The notes beneath the pieces were generated by a model. That model made no database searches. It saw only the letters and a list, made by a program, of their open reading frames with translations, and was not told where the DNA came from. DNA of 64,000 bases, from the NCBI GenBank assembly GCA_000708835.1, contig DF236997.1:72736-136735 (forward strand), read 5' to 3'. The position numbers and the translations under genes were made by a program. Position 1 is the stretch's first letter; each line of letters starts with the position of its first letter. Source of the stretch: Klebsormidium nitens (taxonomy: Eukaryota > Streptophyta > Klebsormidiophyceae > Klebsormidiales > Klebsormidiaceae). Below, piece by piece: positions 63,701 to 64,000 of this stretch.

Positions 63701-64000
63701 GAAGAAGTCGTCAGGTGAAGCACTCCGCCGGTGCTCCTCGTGTCCTGCCGTATGGAAGAAAGTTGTGCACTGAAGCGAGGGAGCCGTGGCTGATGTGACC
63801 ACGCTTGTTCAGACATTAGTTTCCTCCAGTGACTTGGGAAAGCTTCTCTGTTGACGAGTTGCGGTGGTGGCTGCTGCAGATTCTTCGCTGCTGAGGTGCT
63901 CCTAGCGCTGGAGTATCTCCATCTCCAAGGTAAGCCCCTGCACCCCTGCCCCTCCTGGCAGCCGGCCCGTTGCTGCGCCAGGCGTCTCAATCAGAGCCCC
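57775..64000 (+). CDS. PHOT: Phototropin (LOV1-LOV2-Ser/Thr kinase), 3' end outside window
   Basis: Blue-light receptor kinase with two FMN-binding LOV domains. Thirteen exons, 649 residues so far: 57775-58049, 59129-59311, 59477-59568, 59720-60022, 60519-60727, 61216-61443, 61726-61836, 61973-62032, 62277-62366, 62678-62839, 63109-63189, 63611-63714, 63880-63929. LOV1 begins near residue 37 ([19 protein letters not shown]); its flavin-binding Cys is C92 in GKNCRFLQG, with the codon split TG|C by the 1.1 kb first intron. The linker is Ala/Gly/Pro-rich. LOV2 ([14 protein letters not shown]) has C377 in GRNCRFLQG and ends YFIGVQLD. The kinase has GSGDTGSV at 537-544, K559 in LFAMKAM, and [15 protein letters not shown]; the window ends before the RD-type catalytic loop. 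There is almost no N-terminal extension, as in algal phototropins. The ATG at 57775 is the first in frame. Confidence 0.97.
60803..60844. repeat. Direct repeat, 20 bp x 2, in a phototropin intron
   Basis: GAGACCAGAGAGAGGTCTTA at 60803-60822 and a one-base variant at 60825-60844, 22-bp spacing, within intron 5. Confidence 0.85.

Noticed and set aside
1-64000. tRNA, rRNA, CRISPR arrays, insertion sequences, retroelement polyproteins
   Set aside because: Looked for and not recognised anywhere in the window by eye; a covariance-model scan would be needed to exclude small RNAs.

Overview
This is nuclear DNA from a green-lineage eukaryote. Coding blocks are broken into short exons by GT..AG introns of roughly 100-400 bases (one of about 1.1 kb), and the proteins belong to Viridiplantae families: phototropin, plastid-type starch branching enzyme, an isoamylase-2-type subunit and a G-box-type bZIP. 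The LOV1 region of the phototropin and the segment after it read more like land plants and streptophyte algae than like Chlamydomonas. My best guess is a streptophyte green alga, but this is inference from remembered family features, not a database result. No bacterial-style operon, CRISPR array, rRNA or tRNA gene was recognised.

Twelve genes are supported. In order: homogentisate 1,2-dioxygenase (+, 5' end outside the window); a ZCCHC10-like zinc-knuckle protein (+); actin-related protein ARP5 (-, 13 exons); starch branching enzyme (+, 20 exons); an RluA-type pseudouridine synthase (-, 5 exons); a T4-Rnl1-type RNA ligase (+, 8 exons); a GBF-type bZIP factor (-, 9 exons); a protein with two GRF zinc fingers and an acidic tail (+, 3 exons); a catalytically degenerate isoamylase 2 (-, 22 exons); a small ARF GTPase-activating protein (+, 3 exons); a PITHD1-like PITH-domain protein (-, 8 exons); and phototropin (+, 13 exons visible, 3' end outside the window). 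Exons were joined by hand using splice consensus, reading-frame phase and family conservation. Every junction given keeps the frame.

From the ZCCHC10-like gene to the right end, 11 genes alternate strictly in strand, giving head-to-head pairs with shared upstream regions (ARP5/branching enzyme 359 bp between start codons, isoamylase 2/ArfGAP 588 bp) and tail-to-tail pairs. The one break in the pattern is the 4.3 kb gap at 2205-6526, which holds short coding-like fragments and tandem duplications and may contain a decayed or unrecognised gene.

Functionally the window is mixed. Two genes act in amylopectin synthesis in the plastid (branching enzyme and isoamylase 2). Three are likely nuclear chromatin or transcription proteins (ARP5, GBF, possibly the GRF protein). 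Two act on RNA and stand head to head (pseudouridine synthase and RNA ligase). One is tyrosine catabolism (homogentisate dioxygenase), one vesicle traffic (ArfGAP) and one blue-light sensing (phototropin). The most unusual items are the phage/fungal-type RNA ligase in an algal gene with many introns, the isoamylase lacking all three catalytic acidic residues, and the long alternating-strand layout.
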